From assembly GCA_913773825.1 (NCBI GenBank), contig CAJYHH010000495.1:1-8698 (forward strand): a stretch of 8,698 nucleotides of DNA, written 5' to 3'. The translations under genes were made by a program, and so were the position numbers. Position 1 is the stretch's first letter; the number at the start of each line of letters is the position of its first letter. The notes beneath the pieces were generated by a model. That model saw nothing but the letters and a program-made list of their open reading frames with translations. It ran no database searches and was not told where the DNA came from. Below are positions 1 to 5,800 of this stretch, one piece after another. Source of the stretch: Candidatus Sericytochromatia bacterium. GTDB taxonomy: Bacteria; Cyanobacteriota; Sericytochromatia; UBA7694.

Positions 1-50
1 TCTGGCTTGAAAAAGAAAGCTAAGCAAGAAAACTGATTTTATTTGCGATA

Positions 51-86
51 AGGCTAAATAAAAAGATATATCAGGTTATTTAGCCT
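51..86. promoter_or_regulatory. 11-bp perfect inverted repeat upstream of the glycine-zipper gene
   Basis: AGGCTAAATAA (51-61) and TTATTTAGCCT (76-86) are exact reverse complements separated by 14 bases. A weak -10-like TATATC (67-72) lies in the loop, with TTGCGA (43-48) 18 bp upstream. The repeat could therefore be a repressor operator straddling a promoter, or a hairpin in the 5' leader that ends 12 bases before the ribosome site. As a terminator of an upstream gene it is poor, because no T-run follows. The repeat is certain and its role is inferred. Confidence 0.55.
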
Positions 87-109
87 GAAAATTTAGACAG
101 GAGTATCCC

Positions 110-538
110 ATGGGAGACCTTAAAATCAGCGCAACGGCCCCTGTTCAAGCCCCGCTTAACGCCCCGGCAAAGGCTGAAAGCTCATTGAATAAACATCTGG
201 GTGAAATCAAAAAAGCCGCTTTTGGCGAAACGGGCTCAGCTATTTTGGCTGGTGCAGCTGCTGGTGCCTTAATCGGTGGTTTGCCGGGTGCAGCTGCTGG
301 TGGTCTGGTAGGTCTGGGCATGGCAGCTTATCAAAAAGGTTCTTCTGGAGCTGCAGTATCCAGCGGCGCTTTGGCTCTAGGTGTTGCCGCCGTTAGTTTT
401 CCGCCTGTTGGGGCACTTTTAGTGGGAGCTTCTGCATGGTCTTTTGCTTCAGGCAATGCTCAAAAAGCAGCTGCTAAGCTGGGTGATTTTTTAACCAAAC
501 ATGAGCAAAAAACTGAGGCAAAACCTGCTGCTCAGTAA
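110..538 (+). CDS. Glycine-zipper hydrophobic protein of unknown function
   Basis: I do not recognise a family. The 142-aa product has a hydrophilic Ala/Pro/Lys-rich N-terminus (1-40) with no signal peptide. Two hydrophobic stretches follow (about 42-74 and 81-115), dense in small residues. The first has G-x3-G spacing (G48, G52, G56, G60, G64, G68), the glycine-zipper pattern that lets membrane helices pack or oligomerise. The C-terminus is charged and Ala/Lys-rich. The likely form is a helical hairpin in the inner membrane or a small oligomeric membrane protein. AGGAG (99-103) sits 6 bases before the ATG, so the start is well supported. The gene stands alone, with an inverted repeat before it and a bidirectional terminator after it. 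A bacteriocin- or holin-like role is conceivable, but no cleavage site, partner lysin or immunity gene is visible. Confidence 0.75.
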   Translation: MGDLKISATAPVQAPLNAPAKAESSLNKHLGEIKKAAFGETGSAILAGAAAGALIGGLPGAAAGGLVGLGMAAYQKGSSGAAVSSGALALGVAAVSFPPVGALLVGASAWSFASGNAQKAAAKLGDFLTKHEQKTEAKPAAQ

Positions 539-555
539 ATTTTAAACATTAATTA

Positions 556-586
556 AAAAGCCGTGTGGGAAACCCTCACGGCTTTT
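556..586. terminator. Bidirectional intrinsic terminator between convergent genes
   Basis: A 14-bp stem (556-569 with 573-586) with one T-T mismatch closes on an AAA loop. It carries AAAA on its left arm and TTTT on its right, so a U-run follows the hairpin on either strand. It lies 18 bases after the glycine-zipper stop and just past the stop of the convergent unknown gene, so it can end both transcripts. Confidence 0.85.
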
Positions 587-604
587 GCTGTTGAATTGTT
601 TAAT

Positions 605-976
605 TTATTCGGGATCGCCGATTAAATACAGACTGGTTGTTTTTTCTAATAAGTCGCGAATCGTGCTGAATTTGAGCAGGCCTTCTTCTAATAACATTGA
701 TGCCTGACGCTCGAGATCTACTGCAGCTGGCAGGGTCTGGTCGATTAACTCTTTGGTGAGCTCTTTATTAGCTTCGATTAAAGGCAGCAAAATAAACTGA
801 GTACACGTTTCGATATTAACCTGCCGATCAGACTGAGACCATTCAGAGACAGGTTTTTGAATTTGTTGACGGAAGGGTTTAAGTAGGGGGTGTTGTTTAC
901 GCAGATTTTTCATAATGGGCATGATAGCAGAAAAGCCGTGAACCTTTGCCTGAATGGGTTGCTTCAAGCGGTTCAC
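605..976 (-). CDS. Unknown 123-aa helical protein (start uncertain)
   Basis: I do not recognise this protein. It is predicted to be soluble and mostly helical, rich in Leu, Glu, Lys and Gln, with no signal peptide or membrane segment. The central part (about 50-110) alternates hydrophobic and charged residues like a helical bundle and has one Cys. The longest frame starts at a GTG (976-974) with no ribosome site, and this codon lies inside an 11-bp inverted repeat (934-980) that looks like the terminator of the upstream Crp gene. In-frame ATG codons at 922 and 913 would give 105 or 102 aa and avoid the hairpin, but they also lack a Shine-Dalgarno. The gene lies 46 bp after Crp on the same strand. 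A close copy of the TetR operator (991-1005) sits just upstream, so it may be regulated separately from Crp. Confidence 0.6.
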   Translation of the reverse strand: MNRLKQPIQAKVHGFSAIMPIMKNLRKQHPLLKPFRQQIQKPVSEWSQSDRQVNIETCTQFILLPLIEANKELTKELIDQTLPAAVDLERQASMLLEEGLLKFSTIRDLLEKTTSLYLIGDPE

Positions 977-980
977 GGCT
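930..980 (-). terminator. Probable Crp-gene terminator overlapping the next start codon
   Basis: Read on the minus strand, AGCCGTGAACC (980-970) pairs exactly with GGTTCACGGCT (944-934), and the stem runs into a short TTTT. The 25-base loop contains the small palindrome GCTTGAAGC. It lies 43 bases after the Crp stop. The stem shares the core AAAAGCCGTG with the terminator at 556-586. It also covers the GTG assigned as start of the downstream gene, so it could act as terminator, attenuator or start-site mask. Confidence 0.5.
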
Positions 981-981
981 G

Positions 982-1006
982 GATTTTCAAAAATGAAAAT
1001 CGTTTA
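982..1006. promoter_or_regulatory. Palindrome and second TetR-operator-like site
   Basis: GATTTTCA (982-989) and TGAAAATC (994-1001) form an 8-bp inverted repeat with a 4-base centre. Overlapping it, 991-1005 reads AAATGAAAATCGTTT. This differs at one base from the palindrome in the tetR promoter (6372-6386), and the matching A on each side extends the similarity. It lies between the Crp gene and the unknown minus-strand gene. Binding by the TetR protein is inferred from sequence likeness only, and the site is AT-rich. Confidence 0.4.
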
Positions 1007-1022
1007 GCTTTTTATCAGAGAG

Positions 1023-1736
1023 TTAGATAATCCGGTCAGCGAGGTATTCGCGATCAAGGATTTCAATCTGCTGGTGAGAAATGGCGATAATGCCTTCGCT
1101 CTGCAGACGGTTCAGGGCGCGAGTAACGGTTTCGCGAGAAGAACCAACCATATTGGCCAGATCCTGATGGGTCATGCGCAGGCGGTTCAGACGACGGCCG
1201 ATGATTTTTTCTTCGGTTTCGAGCAGTTGGAACAGGGTGCTGGAGACACGACCATGAACATCTTTAAAGGCCAGGTCTTCAACTTGCTGGTTGCTCTGGC
1301 GAATACGATGAGTCAGGTCTTTCATGATACGCAGGGCGATTGAGGGATATTCATGAATCAGGCGCTCAAAGTCACCTTTGCTGATGCCAAACAGACGTAC
1401 ATCGTGATCAATGGCTTCAGCAGTGGCAGAGCGGGGCAGATTATCGAAAATAGCCATCTCGCCAAAGAAATCCCCAGGCTGCATGATCGTCAAGGTTTTT
1501 TCACGGCCATCAATTGCAACTTTGGCAATTTTAATTCGGCCAGCTTTGATGATGTAGAGGGTATCACCATGATCGCCTTCATGAAAGACGATGCTCTTAC
1601 GTGAGTAAGATTTTTCCAGCATGATAGAGGCGACACGCTGCAGACTGTCTTCGTTTAAAGCGCCAAAAATCGGCACTCTACGAAGAAACTGAATTTTCGC
1701 CTCAATATCGGCCTTTTTACGGGTGTCCAGTACCAT
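1023..1736 (-). CDS. Crp-family cAMP-responsive transcription regulator
   Basis: This cytoplasmic DNA-binding regulator has 237 aa. An N-terminal cyclic-nucleotide-binding beta-barrel (about 17-130) carries the phosphate-binding cassette FGEMAIFDNLPRSATAEA (91-108), whose E93, R102 and S103 match the cAMP-contacting Glu, Arg and Ser of E. coli CRP. A dimerisation helix follows (132-160). Its S148-N149 stand where CRP has Thr127-Ser128, so the adenine contact is similar but not identical. The C-terminal winged helix (188-217) contains GSSRETVTRAL, with R201, E202 and R206 aligned to the CRP residues that read TGTGA half-sites. There is no Cys at all, so it is not an Fe-S Fnr sensor. The ATG is preceded by GGAAG and AGGAG at 4 and 12 bases. 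It lies downstream of an adenylate cyclase gene on the same strand and is probably that enzyme's effector. No canonical TGTGA-N6-TCACA site was found in the window. Confidence 0.9.
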   Translation of the reverse strand: MVLDTRKKADIEAKIQFLRRVPIFGALNEDSLQRVASIMLEKSYSRKSIVFHEGDHGDTLYIIKAGRIKIAKVAIDGREKTLTIMQPGDFFGEMAIFDNLPRSATAEAIDHDVRLFGISKGDFERLIHEYPSIALRIMKDLTHRIRQSNQQVEDLAFKDVHGRVSSTLFQLLETEEKIIGRRLNRLRMTHQDLANMVGSSRETVTRALNRLQSEGIIAISHQQIEILDREYLADRII

Positions 1737-1812
1737 TATGCTTCCACGCTCCTATAGCAAATTATCGTCAGGTTATCGAAAAATTAACAGATCATTTCAT
1801 TATGATGAGGTT

Positions 1813-1855
1813 ATTGTAGTACACCCGATCCCGGAAGTTGGTGATGAATGTACAC
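1813..1855 (-). promoter_or_regulatory. Candidate Crp-gene promoter with paired GTACAC motifs
   Basis: On the minus strand TACAAT (1818-1813) is a good -10, but no -35 hexamer lies 16-18 bp upstream, which would suit an activated promoter. The plus-strand hexamer GTACAC occurs at 1819-1824, next to the -10, and again at 1850-1855, 31 bp away or about three helical turns. GTG and CAC ends at 1841-1855 are centred near -42 from the expected start. Activator binding, perhaps by Crp itself, is a guess. Confidence 0.35.
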
Positions 1856-1913
1856 TTCTAGTCACGAAATCGAAAAAATCGCAGTGTCTTCCTGCTGGGA
1901 TTTAAGCCTCGTT

Positions 1914-1940
1914 CAATCATTTGATCATTCATTGATCATT
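1914..1940. repeat. 11-bp-period direct repeat at the response-regulator stop
   Basis: TTGATCATT occurs at 1921-1929 and again at 1932-1940, 11 bp apart, with a degenerate copy CAATCATT at 1914-1921. Each full copy contains the palindrome TGATCA, so the pair can also fold into a 6-bp stem with a 5-base loop. The last copy overlaps the response-regulator stop codon. The repeat may be a weak terminator or a binding site upstream of the Crp promoter. Confidence 0.55.
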
Positions 1941-2649
1941 AAGGCAAGTCGTGTGGTTCTCGAGTAAATTTATACCCTACACCGCGTATAGAATGAAAGT
2001 GTTTGGGGTGAGCAGGATTCTGCTCAAAGAATTTTCTTAGGCGCATAACAAAATTATCGACAGAACGACTGTTGCCAAAATCAGGCTGATTCCAGACTTT
2101 TTCTAAAAGATCTTCGCGACTCAGGACCATGCCTTCGTTTTCAGCAAAGACTTTCATTAATTTGATCTCTAATGGCGTCAAATGACATTTTTGATTTGAG
2201 ACCCAGACTTCAAAACGTTCAAAATCAATTTCGACCTGGCCAAAACTAAGGTGGCGTAAATCTTCTACTTGTTGATGCCAGGTCTGGCGTCTGAGCAAAA
2301 CCTGAACCCGCGTTAGCAGTTCTTCTAAACTAAAGGGTTTAGTCAAATAATCATCTGCACCCAAACGCAGGCCTTTAATTTTGTCGGTTTCAAAATTTTT
2401 GGCGGTCAGCATTAAGACGGGCGTGTAAATATTTTTACGGCGTAAGGCATGGCAGATATCAAAACCACTGACACCAGGCAACATTACATCGAGAATAATC
2501 AGATCAAAACTTCGCTGTTCATCAAAAAGCAGCTGTCTCGCCTGATGACCGTCACGGGCATGAGTCAGCTGGTAACCTTCCATTTCAAGATTAAACAGCA
2601 GGCCATTGGCAATATGCGGATCGTCTTCAACAAGCAGGAGGTGGGGCAT
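1939..2649 (-). CDS. OmpR/PhoB-family response regulator
   Basis: This 236-aa two-component DNA-binding regulator is of usual length. The receiver domain (2-120) has the acidic pair D9-D10, phosphoacceptor D54, switch residues T82 and Y101, and K104 followed by cis-Pro P105, so it should be phosphorylatable. The C-terminal winged-helix domain (about 145-230) has the recognition segment RSVDNFVMRLRKFFE and the terminal IRGVGYKF hairpin typical of the family. No histidine kinase is present in the window, so the partner is unknown. The gene lies between an adenylate cyclase and a Crp gene on the same strand. Its leader has no Shine-Dalgarno and is C-rich because of the heptad repeat at 2654-2688. 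Codons 3-5 read CACCTCCTG, which contains the anti-Shine-Dalgarno core itself. Translation initiation is therefore probably of the non-SD type and possibly weak. Confidence 0.92.
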   Translation of the reverse strand: MPHLLLVEDDPHIANGLLFNLEMEGYQLTHARDGHQARQLLFDEQRSFDLIILDVMLPGVSGFDICHALRRKNIYTPVLMLTAKNFETDKIKGLRLGADDYLTKPFSLEELLTRVQVLLRRQTWHQQVEDLRHLSFGQVEIDFERFEVWVSNQKCHLTPLEIKLMKVFAENEGMVLSREDLLEKVWNQPDFGNSRSVDNFVMRLRKFFEQNPAHPKHFHSIRGVGYKFTREPHDLP

Positions 2650-2653
2650 TTTA

Positions 2654-2688
2654 AGGTGGTGGGTTATGGGTTTTGGGTGGTGGGTTTA
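2654..2688 (+). repeat. Five G-rich heptads forming a canonical G-quadruplex motif
   Basis: The plus strand reads as consecutive 7-mers AGGTGGT, GGGTTAT, GGGTTTT, GGGTGGT and GGGTTTA. The 11-mer GGTGGTGGGTT recurs at 2655 and 2676, exactly three units apart. Positions 2661-2684 fit G3N4G3N4G3N4G3, a textbook intramolecular quadruplex. The tract ends 5 bases before the response-regulator ATG and lies on that gene's template strand, giving its mRNA a CCC-repeat leader. Copy-number change could alter leader length without touching the reading frame. Confidence 0.8.
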
Positions 2689-2740
2689 AGGCGGGGAAAA
2701 ACAAGTTTGAAAAAAGACAGGTGAGTGAATGACAGAAAAG

Positions 2741-2755
2741 AGTCACGGGGTGACT
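2741..2755 (-). terminator. Weak hairpin at the end of the cyclase gene
   Basis: AGTCAC (2741-2746) and GTGACT (2750-2755) form a perfect 6-bp stem with a 3-base loop that overlaps the cyclase stop codon. On the minus strand it is followed by CTTTTCTGTC, an imperfect U-rich tail. It may partly terminate cyclase transcription and leave some read-through into the response regulator. Confidence 0.4.
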
Positions 2756-3977
2756 ACGCGCTCATGCCTTTTTTGAGCGACCAGGCACCATCAAAATTGG
2801 GTGGGGGCTGCAGGTCAACTGATTCAATCCGATGTTTGAGCGTGAGGGAAAGATTGTCTTGATTAAGGGCACCTTGTTCAAGCAAGGGCAGTGCTTCGCG
2901 GAACTGGCCCTGGCGATAAAGGCTCAGAGCTTGGGCGTAAACCGCGCGATGGGCGTCACTGCGGGTTTCGACAAAGGTTTCGTCCCAGGTATACAGCGTG
3001 ACCATTTCATCTTTGCCTTGAACACGCACTGTATCTACTTCACGTAGGCAGGGTGCTAAACGGGTGCGTTCGCGAATGTCCGAGCTGACTAAGATCTGGG
3101 TATTGAAGTGTTTATTGGCGTCTTCTAAGCGAGCGGCTGTGTTAACCGTGTCGCCAAACAGATCTAGTTCATTGCGTTCAGCTACCACCACAGGGCCCCA
3201 ATGTAGGCCAACGCGCAGGCGTAAGGGTGGGTAGTCCTGAATCTGCCGGAACTGCTTAACCGCCATCCAGGCAAATTTTAAAGCCTGGTCAACGGGCTGA
3301 TAATCTTTGGCTTCAACGGGCCAGAGGCCAAAGGCGCACATCAGGCCATCACCAAGCAGTTTAACGGGGGTGCCGAGATGAATCAAAACCTGATCTTCGA
3401 GCAATTGCATCTGGGCCTGCATGTCTTTTGAAAACTGATCTCCAAAGCGCTCTGCCAGAGCGGTTGAATTTTCCAGATCTAAAAACAGGACAACACAGGA
3501 TTGGGAATACTGCTGAGTAGAGGGTAAACCCTTGGTCAGAGAGAGTTTTTGATCACCCATCAGCAGGTTGTCACCTGCCCGAATGACGGCACGCGTCACG
3601 CGAACACCGTTTAGCAGAACGCCATTTGTAGAATGCAGATCGCGCACCACGTGATGTTTACCGGCTTTGTAAATCACGGCATGATGACGTGAAACCATTC
3701 GTGAAGGCAGTTGTAAGGTGCAGCTGGCGTCACGGCCAATTAAAATCGGGTTTAACTGGAGTGGGAGTTCTGCAATGGCGGTTTTAAGCCGCAGCCCAAA
3801 AGCATGCTCAAGTAAACTATCTGCTTTTTGGCCAATGACCGTGCGCTCAAAGTCGGGTTCTTCCAACCAGGGCATATCAGCAGACTCAGGAGCAGGGGAT
3901 TCGACAGGCTGAGGAGCAGGCTGTTCGAGAGATTGTGCGGTCGGTTCATCCGATTGATCGAATATTCCAGTGGACAT
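2754..3977 (-). CDS. FHA-domain class III adenylate cyclase
   Basis: This 407-aa cytoplasmic enzyme is predicted to convert ATP to cAMP. In order it has a Pro/Glu-rich disordered N-terminus (1-45), an FHA phosphothreonine-binding domain (about 75-145; G81-R82, S96-R97-H98, N118-G119, N123-G124), a class III cyclase domain (about 160-330), and one TPR-like helical pair (345-372). In the catalytic domain, metal-binding D167 and D210, adenine-specifying K206 and D272, and transition-state N279 and R283 are all present. This points to an active adenylate rather than guanylate cyclase. There are no membrane segments. The FHA domain suggests control by a Ser/Thr-phosphorylated partner, but no kinase is nearby. 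The ATG has no strong Shine-Dalgarno. A Crp gene about 1 kb downstream on the same strand is the natural recipient of the cAMP. Confidence 0.92.
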   Translation of the reverse strand: MSTGIFDQSDEPTAQSLEQPAPQPVESPAPESADMPWLEEPDFERTVIGQKADSLLEHAFGLRLKTAIAELPLQLNPILIGRDASCTLQLPSRMVSRHHAVIYKAGKHHVVRDLHSTNGVLLNGVRVTRAVIRAGDNLLMGDQKLSLTKGLPSTQQYSQSCVVLFLDLENSTALAERFGDQFSKDMQAQMQLLEDQVLIHLGTPVKLLGDGLMCAFGLWPVEAKDYQPVDQALKFAWMAVKQFRQIQDYPPLRLRVGLHWGPVVVAERNELDLFGDTVNTAARLEDANKHFNTQILVSSDIRERTRLAPCLREVDTVRVQGKDEMVTLYTWDETFVETRSDAHRAVYAQALSLYRQGQFREALPLLEQGALNQDNLSLTLKHRIESVDLQPPPNFDGAWSLKKGMSA

Positions 3978-4002
3978 GCAATCGCGCTCAGGTGCTTGAT
4001 TT

Positions 4003-4051
4003 CAGAAATTTTCTGTTTCTATAGTATCCCATACCTCAGGTTATATTCCAA
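4003..4051 (-). promoter_or_regulatory. Candidate promoter of the adenylate cyclase gene with start-site palindrome
   Basis: On the minus strand TTGGAA (4051-4046) and GATACT (4028-4023) are 17 bp apart, each matching four of six consensus bases. The expected transcript start is near 4016, leaving a leader of about 40 bases. Directly at that start is the 13-bp palindrome CAGAAATTTTCTG (4003-4015), well placed for a repressor or a leader hairpin. The promoter is a moderate match only. Confidence 0.45.
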
Positions 4052-4144
4052 CCATGCCGGTGATGGGCAAGGGCTTGATTGCCACACGATTAGCTCATTA
4101 CATGATTTGTAAATCTGGAAAGCTCTAACTAGAATAATCAAGCT

Positions 4145-4888
4145 TTAGGATTTGGGCGCTTCAGAATAATAACCGTCAAAAAGGGGCCCACCGGCTGGGC
4201 TGAGGATGTTTTCAACCAGACTGATTAAAGGTTGAGACAGCTGATCACAATAAAGGGCTTGCAGGGCTTCTATCACTTGTAAGGCCAAAACAGGATCTTG
4301 TTGTTTAAGCACGCGATGGAGCCATTTGCCTTCGCCGAGCCAGCAACCTTGCTGGCAGAGATAAAACTTAAGCGCCGCATCTGCTAGTTGAGGCGCAATA
4401 AAAATTGATTCTTCCGGGTGCTGGCTGCCGCGTAAGTCATCCAGCAAATCGCTGATCTGATAACGCTTAAGCAAAATCTCGTCTGCGCTTAAAGGTTCAG
4501 GCCCCGTTCTCAGAATAGTCTGGGCTTCTGTCTTAAGCGTATCGGCCCAATCGTCTTCTTGCCAGATGATCAGGCCCTCAGCACACATCTGGGGTAGGGC
4601 AGGCCGTCTACGCTTACGGTCCATTTCAAAGAAGCGTTTGATTGACTCGGGTGTATGCACAAAGAGCTCTACTGGCCAGCCACCGCGCAATAAAGAATGG
4701 CGATAAGGCGCAGCAGGCTCTTTTTCGGTCACAATGACGATATCCAGATCCGAAGTTGAAGTGTGATCTTCCCGAATGACGCTGCCAGCTAAAAAAGCAG
4801 CTAAGCAGCCGCTAAATTCAGTGGTAACAAGCCGAGCCGCCACCTGAAGTGGCGGCTGGGTCAGGGCGTCTTCGCTATAAAAGCTCAC
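4145..4888 (-). CDS. Nucleotidyltransferase-fold protein coupled to clpP
   Basis: This 247-aa soluble protein has a DNA polymerase beta-type nucleotidyltransferase domain in its first 110 residues. The GS motif is G35-S36, followed after ten residues by D47-L-D49, and the likely third acidic metal ligand is E74 in PVELFVH. The pattern is that of the minimal and antibiotic nucleotidyltransferases, which move an NMP group to a small molecule or protein. The C-terminal half (about 130-240) is helical, as in two-domain members of the family. The substrate cannot be read from the sequence. The GTG start overlaps the clpP stop as GTGA, and no Shine-Dalgarno precedes it, so it is probably translated by coupling from the clpP message. 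An aminoglycoside or lincosamide resistance role is possible but unsupported by context. Confidence 0.78.
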   Translation of the reverse strand: MSFYSEDALTQPPLQVAARLVTTEFSGCLAAFLAGSVIREDHTSTSDLDIVIVTEKEPAAPYRHSLLRGGWPVELFVHTPESIKRFFEMDRKRRRPALPQMCAEGLIIWQEDDWADTLKTEAQTILRTGPEPLSADEILLKRYQISDLLDDLRGSQHPEESIFIAPQLADAALKFYLCQQGCWLGEGKWLHRVLKQQDPVLALQVIEALQALYCDQLSQPLISLVENILSPAGGPLFDGYYSEAPKS

Positions 4889-5517
4889 GCCGGTGGCTTG
4901 CTAAGAATCTTGTCGATCAGTCCGTATTCCAGAGCTTCTTCTGGTGTCATAAACTTATCGCGGTCTACATCATATTCAATGCGCTCAATCGGCTGGCCAG
5001 TATGATAAGACAGCAAAAAGTTCAGACGGGTACGCAGACGCAGGATTTCCTGGGCTGTAACTTCAATATCGCTAGCCTGGCCTGTGGCACCGCCGTGAGG
5101 CTGGTGGATCATAAGCTGCGCATTGGGCAGAGCCATACGGCCGCCTTTAACACCGCCTGCCATTAGAAAAGCGCCCATTGAGGCTGCTTGACCTAAACAG
5201 ATTGTGTTAACTGGCGCTTTAATATGCATCATCGTGTCATAGATGGCAAAGCCCGCTGTAATCGATCCGCCAGGGCTGTTGATATAGAGATTGATTTCTT
5301 TATCAGGATCTTCAGCTTCTAAAAACAGCAGCTGGGCGATGATGATATTGGCATTGGTGTCATCGACTTCGTCACCTAAAAGCACAATGCGGGATTTAAG
5401 CAGGCGAGAAAAAATATCATAGCCACGCTCACCACGGGAGGTGCGTTCAAAGACATAAGGAACCACCACATTGCGTGGAGTCATCTGTTCATAATATTCC
5501 GGCAGTTCAGAATTCAT
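4885..5517 (-). CDS. clpP: ATP-dependent Clp protease proteolytic subunit
   Basis: ClpP forms the double-heptamer chamber that degrades proteins unfolded and fed in by ClpX, ClpA or ClpC. The 210-aa product is full length and colinear with E. coli ClpP. The catalytic triad is S113 in GQAASMGAFL, H138 in MIHQPHGG and D187 in DVDRDKF. The YINSPGG strand (78-84) and the N-terminal RTSRGERGYDI segment (25-35) are typical. The ATG has AAGG 9 bases upstream. An extended -10 promoter lies at 5549-5557. Unlike the common order, no clpX or tig gene follows. Instead the gene overlaps a nucleotidyltransferase by 4 bp. Its short N-terminal extension may be removed by self-processing, as in other ClpPs. 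Confidence 0.98.
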   Translation of the reverse strand: MNSELPEYYEQMTPRNVVVPYVFERTSRGERGYDIFSRLLKSRIVLLGDEVDDTNANIIIAQLLFLEAEDPDKEINLYINSPGGSITAGFAIYDTMMHIKAPVNTICLGQAASMGAFLMAGGVKGGRMALPNAQLMIHQPHGGATGQASDIEVTAQEILRLRTRLNFLLSYHTGQPIERIEYDVDRDKFMTPEEALEYGLIDKILSKPPA

Positions 5518-5548
5518 GGATTGTCGCCTTTGTTGCGTATTTGCCCCT

Positions 5549-5557
5549 ATTATACCA
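5549..5557 (-). promoter_or_regulatory. Extended -10 promoter of clpP
   Basis: On the minus strand TGGTATAAT (5557-5549) combines a perfect -10 hexamer with the TGn extension. No good -35 lies 16-18 bp upstream, which is usual for extended -10 promoters. The start point would be near 5542, about 25 bases before the ATG. The remainder of the 283-bp spacer up to 5800 holds the lipoprotein promoter region and no further gene. Confidence 0.65.
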
Positions 5558-5694
5558 GCTTGGCTTCTGGGGCCATATAAGACCCGTTCAGAGCGAGTAA
5601 AAGCACCTGTAGGCTGGGAGTTTACTGCATCATACAGCTGTTTTAATAAATTTTTATTGTTGTCCAGTCTGAATTAATGCTGATTTTACGAGCT

Positions 5695-5734
5695 TTGCAG
5701 CACCATGATTTTTTCATAAACTAGAAATCTCTAG
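5695..5734 (+). promoter_or_regulatory. Weak candidate promoter and small palindrome before the lipoprotein gene
   Basis: TTGCAG (5695-5700) and TAAACT (5717-5722) are 16 bp apart and resemble a weak sigma70 promoter. Overlapping the -10 is an inverted repeat, CTAGA (5721-5725) and TCTAG (5730-5734), with a 4-base centre. Both matches are modest and could be chance in this AT-rich spacer. Confidence 0.3.
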
Positions 5735-5800
5735 AACTTATTAAACAACCACACAACTAAAACTAAACAAAGAATACGACCTCAACACAGGAGCCCGACC

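Noticed and set aside
1..36. C-terminal tail of an upstream plus-strand gene (frame 1 ends in KKKAKQEN and TGA)
   Set aside because: Only eleven codons are visible. The sequence is plausible but too short to call a gene.
1723..1905. Plus-strand 60-codon frame in the crp upstream spacer
   Set aside because: It starts inside the crp coding region in antisense, has no ribosome site, and covers the crp promoter region. The residue pattern has no protein-like features.
2636..2724. Perfect AGGAGGTG on the plus strand followed by a 22-codon GTG frame through the heptad repeat
   Set aside because: The SD-like bases are just the complement of response-regulator codons 3-5, no promoter is visible, and the peptide is the translation of the G-rich repeat. 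It cannot be supported as a gene.
3828..4112. Plus-strand 94-codon frame antisense to the cyclase N-terminus
   Set aside because: Most of it is the complement of the Pro/Glu-rich cyclase segment, it has no Shine-Dalgarno, and it crosses the cyclase promoter.
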